DNA from: Microbacterium sp. cf046
Lineage (GTDB): Bacteria > Actinomycetota > Actinomycetes > Actinomycetales > Microbacteriaceae
DNA length: 64,000 bases
Assembly (NCBI RefSeq): GCF_900114345.1
Contig: NZ_FOZJ01000003.1
Span: forward strand, 1-64,000
Direction of reading: 5' to 3'
A program made the translations under genes and the position numbers. The notes under the pieces are model-generated. The model made no database searches. It was not told the origin of the DNA and saw only the letters and a list, made by a program, of their open reading frames with translations. This document shows positions 62,235 to 64,000 of this stretch, piece after piece. Position 1 is the first letter of the stretch, and each line of letters begins with the position of its first letter.

Positions 62235-63223
62235 CGACCCCGTCCGAGAACCCCGCCGACCTCGACCGCGCCGACCCCGAAGGCGAGATCGGCGCGCGCG
62301 CGGAGGCGTACCGCAACTGGGGACGCTGGGGCGAGGACGACGTGCTCGGCACCCTGAACTTCATCGATCCGGCAAAGCGGATCGAAGCGGCCGCCCTCGT
62401 GCGCGAGGGAAGGGTCGTGTCGCTGTCGCAGTCGTTCGACACGAACGGCCCGCAGAAGGGCTGGCGCAGGCGCACGAATCCGGTGCACACCATGACCGAC
62501 ACCGGCGTCGACGCCGAGCGCGGCAACCAGGGCTTCCCGCACGGCATCGGCGGGGCTGACGACGTCATCTCGATGCCCCTCCAGTGCTCGACCCAATGGG
62601 ACGGCCTCGGCCACATCTTCGACCACGGCAACGCGTGGAACGGTCGGCGCGCGGGCGACGTGGTCACGAGCGAAGGCGACCTGATCACGGGCATCGAGCA
62701 TGCCGCATCCGTGATCGTCTCCCGCGGCGTGCTGCTCGATCTCGGTCGGCATCTCGCACCCGAGACGGGCGAACTCGCCGACGGCTACGCCATCACCGCG
62801 GGCGACCTCGACTCTGCCGCTGCCGCGCAGGGTGTGACGGTCGGCCGCGGCGACATCGTCCTGGTGCGCACCGGCCAGCTCGCGCGTGCGCGACGCGACG
62901 GCTGGGGCGACTACGCCGGCGGCCCCGCCCCCGGACTCTCGCTCACCACGGCGGGCTGGCTGCATCGCACCGAGATCGCCGCGATCGCGACCGACTCGTG
63001 GGGCTTCGAGGTGCGCCCCAACGAGTTCGACGCGCCGGCGTTCCAACCGCTGCACCAGGTGGTCATCCCGAACCTCGGCCTGACGATCGGCGAGATGTGG
63101 GACCTCGAGACGCTCGGCGAGGTCTGCGCGGCATCCGGTCGATACGACTTCCTCCTCTCCGCCGCTCCGCTGCCGATCACCGGCGCGGTCGGCTCTCCCA
63201 TCAACCCCGTCGCGATCCTGTAG
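62231..63223 (+). CDS. Cyclase-family (kynurenine formamidase-like) metal hydrolase
   Basis: A 330-residue protein of the cyclase/arylformamidase family. The metal-site loop reads CSTQWDGLGHIFDHGNAWNG, where the common HxGTHxDxxxH has Gln in place of one His; this QWDGLGH form is typical of one subfamily. Later blocks are GDIVLVRTGQLARARR and GLSLTTAGWLHRTEIAAIATDSWGFEVRPNE. Members open lactones, amides or act on cyclic diketones. Between the FAH-family gene and the flavin monooxygenase it may hydrolyse a cyclic intermediate; the exact reaction is unknown. ATG 62231 overlaps the preceding stop. Confidence 0.86.
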   Translation: MTTPSENPADLDRADPEGEIGARAEAYRNWGRWGEDDVLGTLNFIDPAKRIEAAALVREGRVVSLSQSFDTNGPQKGWRRRTNPVHTMTDTGVDAERGNQGFPHGIGGADDVISMPLQCSTQWDGLGHIFDHGNAWNGRRAGDVVTSEGDLITGIEHAASVIVSRGVLLDLGRHLAPETGELADGYAITAGDLDSAAAAQGVTVGRGDIVLVRTGQLARARRDGWGDYAGGPAPGLSLTTAGWLHRTEIAAIATDSWGFEVRPNEFDAPAFQPLHQVVIPNLGLTIGEMWDLETLGEVCAASGRYDFLLSAAPLPITGAVGSPINPVAIL

Positions 63224-63275
63224 ATCCGGCTCTCCACACCACAACAGCACCCGAGAAGAACAGAGAGGTTCTGAC

Positions 63276-64000
63276 ATGACCGCAGTCCAGAAGGTCGCCA
63301 TCGTCGGCAGCGGCGTCGCGGGACTCGCCGCCGCCATCCAGCTCGCCAAGGCGGGCGTCGCCGTCGACGTGTTCGATGCCAAGCCCGAGCTCAGCACGGC
63401 CGGCTCGGGAATCTCGCTGCAGGGCAACGCGCTGCGCGTGTTCGACGCGCTCGGCGCATGGGACGACATCCGCGCGGCCGGCTTCCACTTCGAGGGGCTC
63501 AATCTGCGCGCGCCCGGCCCCGGCGCCCCGGTTGTCGCCCAGCTGCCCGACGTCAAGTCGGGTGGGCCGGACTACCCGGCCGCGATGGGCATGCCGCGAG
63601 CGGACCTCGCCCGCATCCTGCTCGACCACGCACAGCGCGCGGGAGCGAACGTGCGCTTCGGTGCGAAGGTCACCGGTGTCGACGCCCGCGCCGACGACGC
63701 CGTCGAGGTCTTCGTCGACGACGAGTCGGCCGGGGAGTACGACCTGCTGATCGGCGCCGACGGCCTCAACTCGACCGTCCGCGACCTCATCGGCATCCAG
63801 ACCAAGCCCGAGCCCACCGGCATGGGGATCTGGCGCACATTCGTCTCCCGTCCGGCCGAGGTCGAGCGGGCCGAGCTGTACTACGGCGGCCCGGTCTACA
63901 TCGCCGGCTATACACCCACCGGGGAGGACAGCATGTACGCCTACCTCGTCGAGAAGGCCGAGGACCGGTTCGGCACCTCCGACGAGGACGCCACTCGGAT
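63276..64000 (+). CDS. FAD-dependent aromatic monooxygenase, N-terminal part (right edge)
   Basis: The first 241 residues of a group A flavin monooxygenase (salicylate hydroxylase/3-hydroxybenzoate 6-hydroxylase-like); the gene runs off the window. The FAD fold starts VAIVGSGVAGLAAAIQLAKAG, with GISLQGNALRVFDALG, the Arg-containing GMPRADLARILLDHA block and the DG motif LLIGADGLNSTVRDLIG. It hydroxylates an aromatic acid with NAD(P)H and oxygen, perhaps making the catechol for the dioxygenase at 60128. ATG 63276 follows AGAGAGG at 63262-63268. Confidence 0.87.
   Translation, partial: MTAVQKVAIVGSGVAGLAAAIQLAKAGVAVDVFDAKPELSTAGSGISLQGNALRVFDALGAWDDIRAAGFHFEGLNLRAPGPGAPVVAQLPDVKSGGPDYPAAMGMPRADLARILLDHAQRAGANVRFGAKVTGVDARADDAVEVFVDDESAGEYDLLIGADGLNSTVRDLIGIQTKPEPTGMGIWRTFVSRPAEVERAELYYGGPVYIAGYTPTGEDSMYAYLVEKAEDRFGTSDEDATR

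Overview
High-GC DNA with overlapping ATGA, GTGA and TGATG gene junctions, frequent GTG starts, IclR, GntR and ROK regulators, and a DUF222-HNH endonuclease gene. The gene content and style point to a Gram-positive actinobacterium, most likely Microbacteriaceae (for example Microbacterium). This is inference; no rRNA or tRNA gene is present to confirm it. Almost the whole window is one catabolic island for plant-derived methoxylated phenolics and C-glycosides.

Region 1 (1-1385): the end of a small membrane protein, a 411-base gap, and a solitary serine recombinase. Region 2 (1386-18546): a minus-strand operon (MFS transporter, aldehyde dehydrogenase, type I extradiol dioxygenase, galD, galC, galB) for ring cleavage to 4-oxalomesaconate and on to pyruvate and oxaloacetate. 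Beside it are three LigM/DesA-type tetrahydrofolate-dependent aromatic O-demethylases, a MetE-like methyltransferase that could drain the methyl groups, a secreted tannase/feruloyl esterase, an NAD(P)-dependent dehydrogenase, and GntR and IclR regulators. Region 3 (18606-23583): a LivGFHMK-type ABC importer, probably for aromatic acids. Region 4 (23802-34429): a complete 4-hydroxybenzoate to protocatechuate to beta-ketoadipate route (pobA, pcaHGBDC, pcaIJF) with two IclR regulators and a double-hotdog thioesterase.

Region 5 (34744-59900) is the most unusual part. It holds a C-glycoside catabolic set: a GMC/FAD sugar oxidase of the CarA type, a split C-glycoside deglycosidase (DUF6379 beta subunit plus TIM-barrel alpha subunit), a second alpha/beta pair separated by a SnoaL-like gene, and three single-chain proteins in which beta-like and alpha-like domains are fused. 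One fused protein has lost a predicted metal-binding histidine. Around them lie a sugar ABC importer, hydroxypyruvate-isomerase-like and xylose-isomerase-like TIM barrels, three Gfo/Idh/MocA oxidoreductases, a ThuA-like protein, and LysR and ROK regulators. Region 6 (60128-64000): a second extradiol dioxygenase, a fumarylacetoacetate-hydrolase-family protein, a cyclase-family protein and the start of a flavin monooxygenase.

Reading the parts together: C-glycosides are imported, oxidised at C3 of the sugar, cleaved at the C-C bond, and the sugar is processed by isomerases and reductases. The aglycone is de-esterified, O-demethylated and ring-opened. A compound such as bergenin (the C-glucoside lactone of 4-O-methylgallate) would need nearly every activity seen here. 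That substrate is a hypothesis, not something read from the sequence. Small operator-like palindromes recur next to the regulators and suggest several shared regulons.
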